A stretch of 64,000 nt of DNA from Arthrobacter sp. SLBN-112 (GTDB lineage Bacteria > Actinomycetota > Actinomycetes > Actinomycetales > Micrococcaceae): NCBI RefSeq assembly GCF_006715225.1, contig NZ_VFMU01000001.1, forward strand, positions 3,038,001 through 3,102,000. Reading direction: 5' to 3'. Positions 1 to 9,270 of this stretch are shown in pieces (the stretch's first letter is position 1; every line of letters starts with the position of its first letter). Position numbers and translations under genes: made by a program. The notes below the pieces were generated by a model. That model was given only the letters and a program-made list of their open reading frames with translations, ran no database searches and was not told the origin of the DNA.

Positions 1-717
1 TAGCGCAGGTACGGGGCGCCGTCCTTGTCGCGCGCGATGCAGTCCTGGGTCAAGGCCACCGTGTCACTGATCCGCAGCCCGCACCGGATCAGAATCAGAG
101 TGATCAGTCGGTGATCCGGACTGGCCATTTTGGCAAGATTTTCCGGGTTTTCCAGCTGGGCCATGACGTATTCGCTCAGCGCCCGGGGTTGCCGGACCGT
201 CTCTTTGGGATAGTCCTCGGTGTAGATCTGGGCCGTACTGGGCAGATCGGTCACCCATCCGTGACGGCGCATGGTGAGGAGAAACGTGTTGAACTGGCCG
301 ATCCGCATCCGGCGCGTCGTCGTCCCGGCCGTATGGGTGTGCAGGTATGCCAGGAACCCTTCGATCACCTCCCGGTCTATATCGGCGGTGCCGGTGACCG
401 GGATCCTCGTTGAATCCAGAAAGGCATTGAAGCTTTCCACGGCTTTGGTTCCCAGCACCGCGGATTCCACTGTTAGTCCGGTCGTCAGCCGCCAGCGGGC
501 CCATCGTTTGGGCCAGCTGCTTCAACCAGGGCCGGGTGATGTTTTCGAAGTGGACCGTGACCTGGCTACGGGCGTTGATACCGAGGTCTCTCGCATGCCA
601 GACGTCCTTGGGAAACTCGGTCTCCCAAGGCGCGGCATCCAGGTAAGCCTTCCCCCGGGGGCCCGTCCGGACCGGCAGTAGGTCGTTTCGTGCGGGCACG
701 GGATGCAGGGTCGTCAT
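1..717 (-). pseudogene. TnpB-like tyrosine recombinase, 5' part, frameshifted, runs off window
   Basis: Second of two tandem tyrosine recombinases, as in Tn554-type transposons where TnpA and TnpB act together in site-specific transposition. The start ATG overlaps the stop of the upstream recombinase by ATGA, which suggests translational coupling. About 79 N-terminal residues are read in frame. Near position 480 the frame shifts: the continuation reads LTVESAVLGTK and later LIRCGLRISDTVALT, the usual catalytic-Arg context, in another frame, so one extra base (around GACGACCGG) breaks the gene. The C-terminal His/Tyr part lies beyond base 1. The TnpB assignment rests on tandem order, overlap and the recombinase motif, not on a search. 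A sequencing error is an alternative to true decay. Confidence 0.7.
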
Positions 718-1813
718 AACGTCACCTTATTGGAGGCGAACCAGCCCGCATCGGCCAGCGCGCGGCGGGCGTCATGGCTGGAGATATGGGCGTAGGTGTT
801 GACCGTCGTCGTCAGGCTCGCATGGCCCAGCAGCTTAGAGACCACTTCGATCGGGACGTTCTCCCGGAGCATCCGAGTGGCATAGGTGTGCCGGAACCAG
901 TGCGGATCAAAGGCGATGCCCGTCTGCCGCCGGAGCCGCCGCACCCGTGGACGGCGGCATATGTCATTGCCTGCCCGTAGGGCCGGCCCCACAGGTTGAC
1001 GAAGACGTAGTCGGAATCCAGGTCACCGTATTCGACGTCGAGGTAGTCGGCATACAGCCGGATCAGTTCGGCGGTGACGGGGACGGTTCGCGAATGGGGC
1101 GACTTTGCGCGCGCACCGTTGGTGTTGTTGCGCCGGCAGACAGTGACTTCCCGTTCGGCTACGGCGATGTCCTCATGTCGGAGCCCCAAAGCCTCACCGA
1201 TCCGGATACCGGCGTCATGGAGCAGCGCGAACAGCAACCGGTCCCGGAGATGCTCACACGAATCCAGAATGCTTTGGACCTCGTCGTGGGCCAGCAGGCG
1301 GGGAATCCTTGCCGTCACGGGAAGCTTCACCACCCGGCGCTGTTTCGCGGCACCCTTGCTCATGTGGTGCAGGAAGGGTTTCCAGCCACCCTGGCGGGCG
1401 GACGGATCCCAGCACGTGATCAACTCGCCGAGGTCAAGGCCATGGCGGGCGGCATGCTGATAGAAGATCGATACGGTGGAAAGCTTGCGGTTCACCGTCG
1501 CCTCACCGCAATGGTGCCCGATCGTGGGAAGCGCCGAGAAGACCTGGCCACGCATGTCCGGCGGACGTCGCAGCCACCGGATGAACGCCCCCACGTCTTC
1601 CAGCTTCACCGACTGCCAGTCGAGCCCGTATTCGTCCAGGAAAACGAACCAGTCCTTCAAATCGTGGGCGTGGGCCTTGATCGTGTTCGGTGACCGCTCC
1701 GTCTCGGCCAAATACCGGAGGTAACGCTCCACCGGTTCTACAACACCGGCCACGCCGACCACTGTGTACGACACCGCATTGCTTGCCGGATCCAACACCT
1801 TCGATACCCGCAT
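714..1813 (-). pseudogene. TnpA-like tyrosine recombinase/integrase, frameshifted
   Basis: Site-specific tyrosine recombinase of about 366 residues if repaired, close to Tn554 TnpA in length. The N-terminal SAM-like core-binding domain (YLRYLAETERSPNTIKAH) is followed by the catalytic domain with the first Arg in DAGIRIGEALGLRHEDI. After MTYAAVH (near 945-950) the frame shifts, apparently by one lost base. The other frame then gives PHWFRHTYATRML, LLGHASLTTTVNTY and the terminal region, so His, Arg, His and nucleophile Tyr are all present but out of frame. ATG at 1813 is preferred because AGGAG lies about 8 bases upstream; an upstream extension lacks such a site. Its stop overlaps the next recombinase by ATGA. 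Confidence 0.8.
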
Positions 1814-1962
1814 CGCCGCTCCTGTCAGCTGCCTCGTGGACGGACAAGACGCTAACCCATCCACAACGAAGCAACCAGAGCTCCAAACCCACGTGAAATA
1901 CATGACGGACGGCCCGCAGACGACTAAAGATATCGGTGGTTTTTGACTCCCTCAAAAGGCCC

Positions 1963-2586
1963 CTAACGACATGCAGAGGTATGTTGAGTCAATGTCAGCC
2001 CAAGCCCCCGATCTACTTCTTCTAGTTCAGCGCATCCTGGAGCAGCAAGGAGCAACTGTCGCGATAGCCGCGACGTCCGAGCAACGGTTTCCAACGGGGG
2101 AATCGTCCCACGGCGTGAGCTTACGCAGACGGCTTGGGGCTGGACGAGGTTCAACGGTGGGAGCCATTCGTCTCGCAGTCGAACTTCCAGGGCGTGTGCT
2201 TCTTCTGGGCCTTCGAAAGCGATCCATCCCAGCTCACAGGAAGGAAGCCACTGATTGACAACTGCTATCTGGTCGGCATTCACCAGGCTCGGGCCCTGAC
2301 GGGCGACCGAACGGCCGATGCCCAGTTGCGCCACTGCAACGCTCGCTCTGAGAGTACTGCGACTCAGGTCAGCGCCTTTACTGAAGTGAGAGCTCAGTCG
2401 ACGGCGCAGCCCCTTTGCCCCAAGTCCTTCACCTACATATATGGGCTGGCCGTCGCGGAACCAGATATAGATTCCAGGGTCGGTCGGGATTTCGGCACGT
2501 GGGACAGGTAATGGAAGGGGTTTTACTTGCGATAAAACCAGTTTCCACTCATCCCCATATGAGGTTTCTCCCCGCAGCGTTTCCAT
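1963..2586 (-). CDS. GIY-YIG domain protein
   Basis: A 207-residue protein. Residues about 37-70 carry PGIYIWFRDGQPIYVGEG followed by LRRRLSSHF, which matches the GIY-YIG nuclease core: the GIY and YVG strands and a following conserved Arg. GIY-YIG proteins are metal-dependent DNA endonucleases, including homing and repair enzymes and small stand-alone proteins of unknown role. The rest (about 75-207) shows no domain I recognise. It lies on the same strand just upstream of the tandem tyrosine recombinases and could be passenger cargo of that element. The ribosome binding site is weak (GAGA), so the start is uncertain. The gene looks intact. Confidence 0.65.
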   Translation of the reverse strand: METLRGETSYGDEWKLVLSQVKPLPLPVPRAEIPTDPGIYIWFRDGQPIYVGEGLGAKGLRRRLSSHFSKGADLSRSTLRASVAVAQLGIGRSVARQGPSLVNADQIAVVNQWLPSCELGWIAFEGPEEAHALEVRLRDEWLPPLNLVQPQAVCVSSRRGTIPPLETVARTSRLSRQLLLAAPGCAELEEVDRGLGLTLTQHTSACR

Positions 2587-2854
2587 TTCTCATGTTAGGC
2601 CGACCGAGCTCCAGGTTGCGCGGCCTTTCGCAGCAGCCTGGCGACCTCCGGCGTCATGGAGTATCGCTCACCATCCCAATCCCAAATGTAATGCCAGAAG
2701 CATCCTCACCATCGAGGAAATTGTGTTTGTGAACCTAAACAGCGAGGTAGGCCCGAGCCGCACGGCTACACGGAAATAACCTACGACAGAGGCAGAATTC
2801 CCACGCACCACCTGACGGAAACGCCATATCGTCTAGGGACGGCGAACTCGGCCT
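2587..2854. other. Intergenic, nothing recognised
   Basis: Between the GIY-YIG gene and the serine recombinase fragment I see no coding sequence with a family match, no hairpin terminator and no repeat shared with the rest of the window. Confidence 0.5.
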
Positions 2855-3066
2855 TTAAAAGGTGCACGGCAAGCCCCCTGGTAACAGGGTCTTCTTCCGT
2901 CCCTTGTAGGCTCTGTGCTGCTCCGCCAAGGCAATTCCCGCTCCGTTCCCTGATCAGGGAACGTTCGAACTCTGCGAAGGCACCCATGACGGAGGGCATC
3001 AGAATGGACATGGGGGAGTCCTCGCCGGTGGAGACCAGGCTTTGCTTCACAAACTCGGCACGTACC
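2855..3066 (-). pseudogene. Serine recombinase (resolvase/invertase) fragment
   Basis: Only an internal piece of a Tn3-type resolvase or DNA invertase remains. One frame reads LVSTGEDSPMSILMPSVMG then AFAEFERSLIRER, the end of the catalytic domain and start of the long E helix. Immediately after RER the frame shifts and the continuation GIALAEQHRAYKGRKKTL, typical of the region before the helix-turn-helix, is read in another frame to a stop at 2855. The catalytic Ser region and the C-terminal DNA-binding domain are missing. It abuts the 3' end of the pterin dehydratase gene and marks a recombination scar there. Confidence 0.75.
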
Positions 3067-3076
3067 CCTGGCCTGA

Positions 3077-3604
3077 ACTCACTCCGCGGCGGCGACCCCG
3101 AGGTCCGCTGCGTGGCGGCTGATAGTGCGGGCCAGGTCGATGTCGCGGCTGGTGATCCCGCCGACATCGTGACTTGAGAGCGTGACGCCGACCTCGGGGT
3201 AGGTGAGCGTGAGGTCGGGGTGGTGGTTGGCCTCCTCGGCGGAGGCGCCGATGCGGTTCACAAGCTCCAGCCCGGTGGAGAACTTCCGGGTCCTGAAGGT
3301 GGCGGTGAGGGCCTCTCCGGTCAGACGCCAGCCGGTGAGCCCGGCCTGGGTGAGCTCGGCGGTGGACAGCTTCCGTTGGGGATCAGTCATGGTGCCATCA
3401 TGGCTCCGGAGGGCAGCCGTGGGCTACCCCTCCAGGCACCACGCCTTCAAAAGTGATGGCGCCGCCGCCGGCGACTGCGGGTAAACGTCCGCGCTGCGCG
3501 GGGATAACGCTGTCACGCCCTGGCGGATGAGGGAAAGGCCCAGCCACGATGCCAGCGCTTCCTTCTCCTAGCTCCCCCCGGGACCAAATTCAAGGGGCGG
3601 ATAG
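3077..3604. repeat. Direct repeat copy 1: pterin dehydratase module
   Basis: A block of about 530 bases holding the complete pterin dehydratase gene and about 210 bases upstream of its start. It is repeated in the same orientation at about 62202-62709. Similarity begins abruptly 2-3 bases beyond the stop codon and fades near CCAAATTC. Outside the block the flanks differ. Confidence 0.85.
3079..3390 (-). CDS. 4a-hydroxytetrahydrobiopterin dehydratase (PCD family), copy 1
   Basis: A 103-residue protein of the pterin-4a-carbinolamine dehydratase family, which dehydrates 4a-hydroxytetrahydropterin during cofactor recycling by aromatic amino acid hydroxylases. The active-site signature is visible: EANHHPDLTLTYPEVGVTLSSH, with paired His and Pro, an aromatic residue, a third His and a following Asp in SRDID. 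Length is normal for the family. No hydroxylase gene lies nearby, so the local role is unclear; stand-alone copies of unknown role are common in actinobacteria. A second copy at 62204-62515 differs at about 10 of 103 residues, and the similarity extends into non-coding flanks, so this is a recent segmental duplication. Confidence 0.85.
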   Translation of the reverse strand: MTDPQRKLSTAELTQAGLTGWRLTGEALTATFRTRKFSTGLELVNRIGASAEEANHHPDLTLTYPEVGVTLSSHDVGGITSRDIDLARTISRHAADLGVAAAE

Positions 3605-3711
3605 GGCGCAGAGTTGGTTCTGCAGCAGCACGCGCGCCGGCGCGAAATCAGCCAAGGCCTTTATTTTGTGATGAGTCATGACGCTGATCTGCTGAAGCGA
3701 CTTGAGGACGC

Positions 3712-4082
3712 GTGACAGCGTACCTGGACTCTGAGGATGCACTTCAGGTAGTTGACCGTACGGCTTCGTGATGTCGGGTTGTTGGGCCTCAACATTGGCC
3801 AGGCCGGGTACCAATGTCATGGGCGCGGGAGCTTATCCGGAACTAGCCGTGAAGGCGGCAGCCTTGTTGGAGTCGGTCGCCCGGTTCCATCCACACATTG
3901 ATGGCAACAAACGGATCGCCTGGACGCTCATGATGCTGCTGCCGTGGATCATCGGATACCGCCATGGCTTCAGCACGGATGAAGGCTTCGACCTCGTGTC
4001 GGAGTCGCCGCGGGCACTATCGACTTGCTGAGCGCTGCCCCCGAAATTCCAGGCATCTCGCGGAAAATGGCCTCAGGTGTCG
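3712..4082 (+). pseudogene. Doc/Fic-type toxin remnant, multiply frameshifted
   Basis: Pieces of a Death-on-curing toxin are readable across three frames. A GTG at 3712 starts TAYLDSEDALQVVDR, then YGF, then RDVGLLG, then LARPGTNVMGAGAYPELAVK followed by AALLESVARFHPHIDGNKRI and the C-terminal STDEGFDLV. The Fic/Doc catalytic motif is present as HPHIDGNKR, with His at the position that is usually Phe. Doc toxins inactivate EF-Tu by phosphorylation, but this copy cannot make a full protein. The GTG overlaps a TGA (3713-3715) ending a frame with SHDADLLKRLEDA, possibly the tail of the cognate antitoxin; that part is weak. Confidence 0.75.
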
Positions 4083-4090
4083 ACTCCCGC

Positions 4091-4483
4091 TGTCCGCTGC
4101 TCAAGGCTCACCATCAGCTGCTCTGGACACCGGATGTTCGAGCAGACCCCGGCAAAAGGTTGACGTTCGGCAGTGACGCCATCACGAACTCCTACGCCGA
4201 GTGGGGGAAGCCGAGGGCCTTGGAGGCTAAGGCTGAGTTGAGCGAGGAGCAGAAGCACCGCTATTTGAACCCGCCGTTCAGGATCGGCAGTGCCGTGATC
4301 TGGCCCGTCAGGAAAATACGCCGGCCCACCTTAAACACCGCCAGGGGAATGAGATTACCGATCGCGGACCGGTTGGACCTGACCCTGGAATGCAGCCGAC
4401 GCCACTACGCCGAGGAGCCAGGCAGTTCCCTCGCCGATGTCACCACTAACTACCGGTTACCCGTACATTCCCTCTTCAGCTGA
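4091..4483 (+). pseudogene. DUF6994-like protein fragment
   Basis: An open frame of about 130 residues whose middle resembles a family of unknown function I know as DUF6994: AHHQLLWTPDV near the start, then FGSDAITNSYAEW, then the most conserved stretch IADRLDLTLECSRRHY, ending TNYRLPVHSL. Family members normally start further upstream with a short Phe/Asp-rich segment and continue past the LECIRRHY motif through a Phe-rich C-terminus. Both ends seem to be missing, so I call it a fragment. It sits directly behind the broken Doc gene and is probably cargo of the same decayed element. The family assignment is from memory of the motif. Confidence 0.45.
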
Positions 4484-4840
4484 TTACCCCTGTGGCAAAT
4501 CATGGGGTGTCACCGGGTTGTGTGGGTCCCAGCGATAAAGGCCCGGCATCGGCCTCCATTGGTGGTGATACGAAGCATTCATTCAAATAACGAAGTCGAA
4601 AATGCAGCCATAGCTGTGACTTTCGACGCTATTTGGCGGGGTTCGGGGATCGCTAAATTGCGTGGAGAGCCACCGACGATTCCCTTGGCTTCAGCACGTC
4701 TTCTTCGCGAACGTCCACCGTTGCTTACGTTGCGGCTTTCGCGGGACTTCGGACTCTGCCTGCCCAAATTACGCCGCTCCTATCCTGTAATGAGACTGAC
4801 AACCCGGACTCTTCAAGGAGCGTGTCGATGATCAGGCCCA
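4484..4840. other. Intergenic, probable end of decayed mobile region
   Basis: No convincing gene. AT content rises around 4570-4640 (TTCAAATAACGAAG), in contrast to the GC-rich genes downstream. I see no clear inverted repeat ends. Confidence 0.4.
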
Positions 4841-5593
4841 GTGAGCATGCGTGATGAAGGGATCCGTCGGCTGACTGGATGGGCTGCTGCGGGCATGGTG
4901 GTGTTCTCGCTTGCCCAGTTTCCGCTTTATCTCCTTCAGGATGCCTCGGTGGGGATCTACGACGGGGCCGCCGGGGCTGCCGAGGCTTTGCGCATTCACG
5001 ATGCGATCTTCACTCGGGTTCTGCTGGACTTGTGCCTCTACGCGGCCGGGATGGTCTTCGCGGCAGGATTGGGGCACTTGATCCGCCGTGCGGATCCGGA
5101 CTACGGATGGGCCTCTTCCCTGGTCGTGTCCTCCATGGCGGTGTGGCTGGGAGTGACGCTGGTCGCGAACGGGTTCGAGGGCGGTCTGGCCCTTGACGCC
5201 CAGGCCCCGGTCCCTGACCCGTCTGTGAACCGGGCACTGACGTTGGGTTACCTGTTGATCTACAACAGCTCCATTGCCTTCGCCGTCACCGCGCTGTTCG
5301 TCGGCGCGGCCGGCTATGCAGCCGCGGCCACGGGGGTTCTGCCGTCCTGGACCCGGTGGGTCGCCTACGCCGCGGTGGCTCTTTGCGTGGCCGCTGTGCC
5401 GTCCATGTACGGCGGGCCGGCGGACCCAAGTGGCTTCTACAATGCTGCCGGCTGGGGACCGATCATCGCCGCGAACTTCCCGCCCCTGATGTGGATCGTG
5501 CTCCCAGCAGTGCTACTACTCCGCCGTCGAGCGCGCCAGCCAAGCCGGCGCCCGTCCTCGGAAGGGCGTCCCGGCAGAAATATGCCCTCGTGA
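4841..5593 (+). CDS. Multi-pass membrane protein, function unknown
   Basis: A 250-residue protein with about six hydrophobic segments (near 12-30, 55-78, 90-112, 130-155, 165-190 and 205-228) and a basic, Pro/Ser-rich cytoplasmic-type tail ending in RRPSSEGRPGRN. GTG at 4841 or ATG at 4847 could start it. There is no catalytic or transport signature I recognise; general composition resembles DUF4386-like actinobacterial membrane proteins, but I would not assign a family. It stands alone between the decayed element and the hydrolase/amidase operon on the opposite strand. It looks intact. Confidence 0.65.
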   Translation: MSMRDEGIRRLTGWAAAGMVVFSLAQFPLYLLQDASVGIYDGAAGAAEALRIHDAIFTRVLLDLCLYAAGMVFAAGLGHLIRRADPDYGWASSLVVSSMAVWLGVTLVANGFEGGLALDAQAPVPDPSVNRALTLGYLLIYNSSIAFAVTALFVGAAGYAAAATGVLPSWTRWVAYAAVALCVAAVPSMYGGPADPSGFYNAAGWGPIIAANFPPLMWIVLPAVLLLRRRARQPSRRPSSEGRPGRNMPS

Positions 5594-5954
5594 ATGCTCC
5601 TACGGCTGCCGTTCAGTCCTGGTGCGGTCGCTTCTGGGAGGGGGACCGTGGAAGCAGGACCGGAGGGGGTTCCCGAGAGGACCAGGAGTGGCTGTATCTG
5701 CCGGATCATGCAGGCATGTCTGACGATTCCTCGCCGCGGGTGCCGGGGCTGCTCCTCGTGTCCTCTTCGTGTGGGTGATGGCCCTGACCCTCGCGTCGGG
5801 CCTGTAGACCCGGCAGGGGCCAGGACCAGCCGGTCGCCGACGTCCCGTCTGCGTCGATGAACGTCACGCAGATCTTTGGCAAGGCCCTCGCACGCTTCGT
5901 CGATTGGCCTTGCTTGCCGCTGAGACGACGGGCGGGCTCGGGGCGACGGTCTGC
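5594..5954. other. Convergent intergenic region, nothing recognised
   Basis: Between the membrane protein (plus) and the alpha/beta hydrolase (minus). Short open frames exist but none has a ribosome binding site or family match, and no strong terminator hairpin stands out. Confidence 0.4.
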
Positions 5955-6899
5955 TCAGGCCGCAAGGGGCACTTTGAGGAAGTCATCGAGTGCGGCACGA
6001 GTAAATGCGCTTTGTCCGAGGCCGAGGTGGCCGCCGGACTCCTGTGCGGCCAGGACGCATCCGGGGATGCGATGGGCCGCCTGCTCGGCGGGGGCGAACG
6101 CGCACATTGGGTCGTCTTTGGCTTGAACGATGATTGTCGGGACGGCGATCTTTTCGATGGGAAGGTCGTTCACCGCCGGGTTTGAGATGTAGGCGTCATA
6201 CACGGCACCCGCTGCCCGCGGGCCAATTGGGAAGATGCTCTCCATCATCTCGTCCATCTCTTGCGCTTGCTCGGGCGTCTTCGGGAATCCCGGCGGGACC
6301 CCCATTAAGCGCGTGAATTGTGCTGGTGCGGCCTTCTTCATGACCCATAGCGGCAGGTCGGCGTAGAGCAGCCTGGCCCAGGCCGGTGGGGCGACTGCTG
6401 TCGGATCGCCGGGGAAGCTGCCGGAGAGGACAATGAGGTGTTTCGTTCGGTCCGGATGGCGCAAGGCGAATTCGAGCGCGGCGGTGGTACCGGCGGAGAT
6501 TCCGATGATGTCCACTTGGGGGACATCGAGGTGGTCGAGCAGTGCGGCGAAGGCGTCGGCCTGGTCCCGCGGAGTTGCCCCGGCCGGAAGCGCGGAGCCG
6601 AGATAGCCGAAGCGCGATGGGGCGATGATCCGGTGTCCGTGCAGGATCGAACGGACGGAGAGCAGGCCTCCGTCGCAGCCGTGGAAGATGCCGTGGCTGA
6701 CGAGGACGGGCTCACCGGCACCGGACTCGGCGTACTCCACAGTCCCGAAGTCCGTGCTGTCGTAGTGGCGCGGGACGGCCGACAACCGGATCTGGGCGTT
6801 CATGAAGTCCCGCCGGTAGGCTCGGATAACCCATGTGGCGAGCCCCGCTACTGTAGAGGTCATCGCTGAGACGAGTATCCGGGTGGTCAAGGTTGTCAT
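5955..6899 (-). CDS. Alpha/beta hydrolase, membrane-anchored
   Basis: A 314-residue alpha/beta-hydrolase-fold enzyme. The nucleophile elbow is GISAG (in IIGISAGTTAALEF), the oxyanion region SHGIFHG, the acid Asp probably in QAKDDPMCAF and the catalytic His in SGGHLGLG near the C-terminus. The first about 25 residues are hydrophobic (ILVSAMTSTVAGLATWVI) followed by RAYRR, so it may be N-terminally anchored. ATG at 6899 is chosen because longer starts would run back into the preceding amidase gene; its ribosome binding site is weak. It is the last gene of a minus-strand set with an amidase and a membrane protein. The substrate cannot be told from sequence. Confidence 0.8.
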   Translation of the reverse strand: MTTLTTRILVSAMTSTVAGLATWVIRAYRRDFMNAQIRLSAVPRHYDSTDFGTVEYAESGAGEPVLVSHGIFHGCDGGLLSVRSILHGHRIIAPSRFGYLGSALPAGATPRDQADAFAALLDHLDVPQVDIIGISAGTTAALEFALRHPDRTKHLIVLSGSFPGDPTAVAPPAWARLLYADLPLWVMKKAAPAQFTRLMGVPPGFPKTPEQAQEMDEMMESIFPIGPRAAGAVYDAYISNPAVNDLPIEKIAVPTIIVQAKDDPMCAFAPAEQAAHRIPGCVLAAQESGGHLGLGQSAFTRAALDDFLKVPLAA

Positions 6900-7041
6900 G
6901 ACTTCAATGATGTTTGCGGGAGGAAGGGTACTCCCAGAGCCAAAGGTCCCCATGGGCGACGGCAGACCGCTGAGCCCATCCACTCCTGCCTTGGGCTGGA
7001 CCACGTGATTTCCGTCTTTGACCACGTTGATCGCTCGTGCG

Positions 7042-8472
7042 TCACTGCTGGATTCGATCCTTACGGGGATCAATCGGGGTGAAGATGCCCAGGCGTTCTT
7101 CAAGCGCCGCTGCTGCATCGAGGCAGAGGTCCTCCCGGTAGCGGGGCCCGATGAGCTGGATCACCTGGGGGAGACCGCCGGCAACACCGACGGGAACCGC
7201 CACCGCGGGCAGGCCAAGGGCATTGACGGCTAGGGTCATGCGCAGGTTGCGGATCGTCCTGGCCACCTGATCGTGATCCAGATCGGAGTCGTCGGCTTTG
7301 AACGGGATGTCTGTTGAGATTGGGGCGAGGATGAGGCTGTGCGTCTCCTGGAACTCGCCCCATGCCCGGAGGACTGTCTGCCGGGTTACGAATGCCGAAA
7401 GTGCGGCCACGGGGTCCGGTCCGCCTGCCAGGCCGTAAAAGGCGGAAAGAAACTGGCGGGTGTCTGCGGGCAGCATGTTAAGCATTGGCAGGATGACGGC
7501 CCGGCACTCCGGAGTGTTGAGCATGGCCAGGGCGGCACGGGCCGCCTCCTCGATCGAGGGCGGCTCCGCTTCCTGGACGCTGTACCCGGCGTCGTCCAGG
7601 GCCGCCGCCGCCTTCCGTAGGCCGTCGGCTACCTGAGGGGCGACACCCCTGGCGGCGGGGTCGACGACGAGCGCGACGCGGACCGGCTTGTCCGGCTCTG
7701 GCCCTTGAAGGGGCGCAGGCACGCACCACGGGTCCCGCCAAGTGGGTCCGGCCGTCACTTCGAACGCGGCGCGGAGGTCGGCCACCCGGCGGGCCATCGG
7801 GCCGACGGCGACCAGCAGTTGCGCACCAATCGGCTCACCCGCCGGCTCGACTGTGCTGGCGTTGGGAATGCGGCCCAAGGTGGGTTTGAGCGCACTGACG
7901 CCGCAGCACTGGGCCGGCCACCGGAGCGAGCCGAGCCCGTCCGCCCCGATGCCCAGCGGGGTCATCCCGCTGGCCAGTGCCGCCGCCTCGCCACCGGTGG
8001 AGGCGCCGGGGGTCAGGTTACGGTCCCAGGGGTTGATCGTCGCACCCCACACTTCGCTGACGCAGTGCCAACGCACGGCCAGGTTGGCCAGGTTTGTATG
8101 GCCGAGGGGGATCGCTCCCGCGGCCCGGAGCCGCTCAACAGTGGGGGCGTCCCGGGTGGGATAAGCGTCGGTGGATACCTTGAGCCCCTGGGTGGTCGGA
8201 GCATGCAGGAGGTCGATGTTTCCCTTGACTGTGAAGGGCACACCGAGGAGCGGCGGGAGTTCTCCGCCGGCGGCCAGCAGCCGGTCCGCAGCGTCCGCTG
8301 CATCAAGTGCCTCCTCAGCCAGAAGGATCGTGACGGCGTTGATTACGGGGTTGACCGCCTCGATACGGCGAAGATGGACCTCGATGACCTCCCGGCTGGA
8401 CGTCCTTCGCGAGCGAATGGCCTGAGCCAACTGTGTAGCCCCCATGCGCCAGAGACCCGTTGCAGTCTCCAT
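7042..8472 (-). CDS. Amidase (amidase signature family)
   Basis: A 476-residue amidase-signature enzyme. The Ser-cisSer-Lys triad can be placed: Lys in GVPFTVKGNID, cis-Ser in TPGASTGGEAAALASG (usually GGSSGG) and nucleophile Ser in GIGADGLGSLRWP (usually DIGGSIR). The second Ser of the usual SS pair is Thr, a substitution adjacent to the triad rather than within it. Members hydrolyse amides, from small aliphatic amides to glutamyl-tRNA precursors; the substrate here is unknown. ATG at 8472 matches the usual family start; an in-frame ATG at 8523 overlaps the upstream gene by 14 bases and is also possible. It lies between a membrane protein and an alpha/beta hydrolase on the same strand. Confidence 0.85.
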   Translation of the reverse strand: METATGLWRMGATQLAQAIRSRRTSSREVIEVHLRRIEAVNPVINAVTILLAEEALDAADAADRLLAAGGELPPLLGVPFTVKGNIDLLHAPTTQGLKVSTDAYPTRDAPTVERLRAAGAIPLGHTNLANLAVRWHCVSEVWGATINPWDRNLTPGASTGGEAAALASGMTPLGIGADGLGSLRWPAQCCGVSALKPTLGRIPNASTVEPAGEPIGAQLLVAVGPMARRVADLRAAFEVTAGPTWRDPWCVPAPLQGPEPDKPVRVALVVDPAARGVAPQVADGLRKAAAALDDAGYSVQEAEPPSIEEAARAALAMLNTPECRAVILPMLNMLPADTRQFLSAFYGLAGGPDPVAALSAFVTRQTVLRAWGEFQETHSLILAPISTDIPFKADDSDLDHDQVARTIRNLRMTLAVNALGLPAVAVPVGVAGGLPQVIQLIGPRYREDLCLDAAAALEERLGIFTPIDPRKDRIQQ

Positions 8473-8509
8473 GCCCGCCCCGGCGATTACTGGTGGCACG
8501 TCCGCCGGT

Positions 8510-9019
8510 TTATGCCAGACCATGACGCAGACGACGACGGGCGGCGGGCTGGGAGGGCGGGCGGCGTTCCGCGCGCAGCAGCAGCGCAAGAGCCGCGAGC
8601 ATGACGGCCGCATAGCCGGTGAGGAACCACGAGAAGAACAGCGCGAGGGCAACATGGAACACGATGGCGCAGGCAAGCCCGACCTGGGCCAGCCTTCCAC
8701 CCCAGAGGATCAGCAAACCGACGACCGCCTCGAAGGTGATCAGAAGACCGATGAGCAGCATGTAGCTGGCGGGCATGACCGCTTGCCAAGTCTGGGTCAC
8801 CCACCCGAACTTCGCATCGTTGGCGAAATCACCGTAGTCGTAGCCTGAGGCAAGGAACGATGCGTTCACTCCTGCCCCTCCAAGCAGCATCGTCAACCCT
8901 GTTCCGATGCGCCCGATATACCTGGCCCGCCTGCTCAGCCCCGCGAGCACGTCCCCAATGAACGCCGGGACAGCCAGGACGAAGAAAACAATCATCGAAA
9001 CTTGGACAAGCGTGTTCAT
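8510..9019 (-). CDS. Four-helix membrane protein (DoxX-like), unknown
   Basis: A 169-residue protein with four predicted membrane helices (about 7-28, 38-56, 84-107 and 112-146) and a basic C-terminal tail RRPPSQPAARRR. Topology and length resemble DoxX/DoxD-like small membrane proteins, but I see no diagnostic motif. It is first in the minus-strand set with the amidase and alpha/beta hydrolase. Its end overlaps an alternative amidase start, suggesting co-transcription. The 250 bases upstream form a divergent promoter region shared with the plus-strand serine hydrolase. Confidence 0.6.
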   Translation of the reverse strand: MNTLVQVSMIVFFVLAVPAFIGDVLAGLSRRARYIGRIGTGLTMLLGGAGVNASFLASGYDYGDFANDAKFGWVTQTWQAVMPASYMLLIGLLITFEAVVGLLILWGGRLAQVGLACAIVFHVALALFFSWFLTGYAAVMLAALALLLRAERRPPSQPAARRRLRHGLA

Positions 9020-9270
9020 GACGACTCTTCCCTGAAGCTGCGGTCAGTCACTCGTCATTCAGGCTCCATCGCCACTTCTTGGGCGGGTAGAGCCATAAGT
9101 CCCGCCGGAGGGACGTCTCCCGGCGCAGGTCTTTCGGCACTGGAGGGGTGTCCGGTCCGGGACAGATTATGGAGCCGAGCCCAGGAGGCGACGGCCATGC
9201 GTACCCTTGGAATTGTTGAATCAGGTGGGTTGAGCGGATCAACGCTTGTGCCTGCTTTCCGTAGCTCATC

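Noticed and set aside
4502..4831. Plus-strand open frame of 109 codons upstream of the membrane protein
   Set aside because: No ribosome binding site, no family match and composition unlike neighbouring genes.
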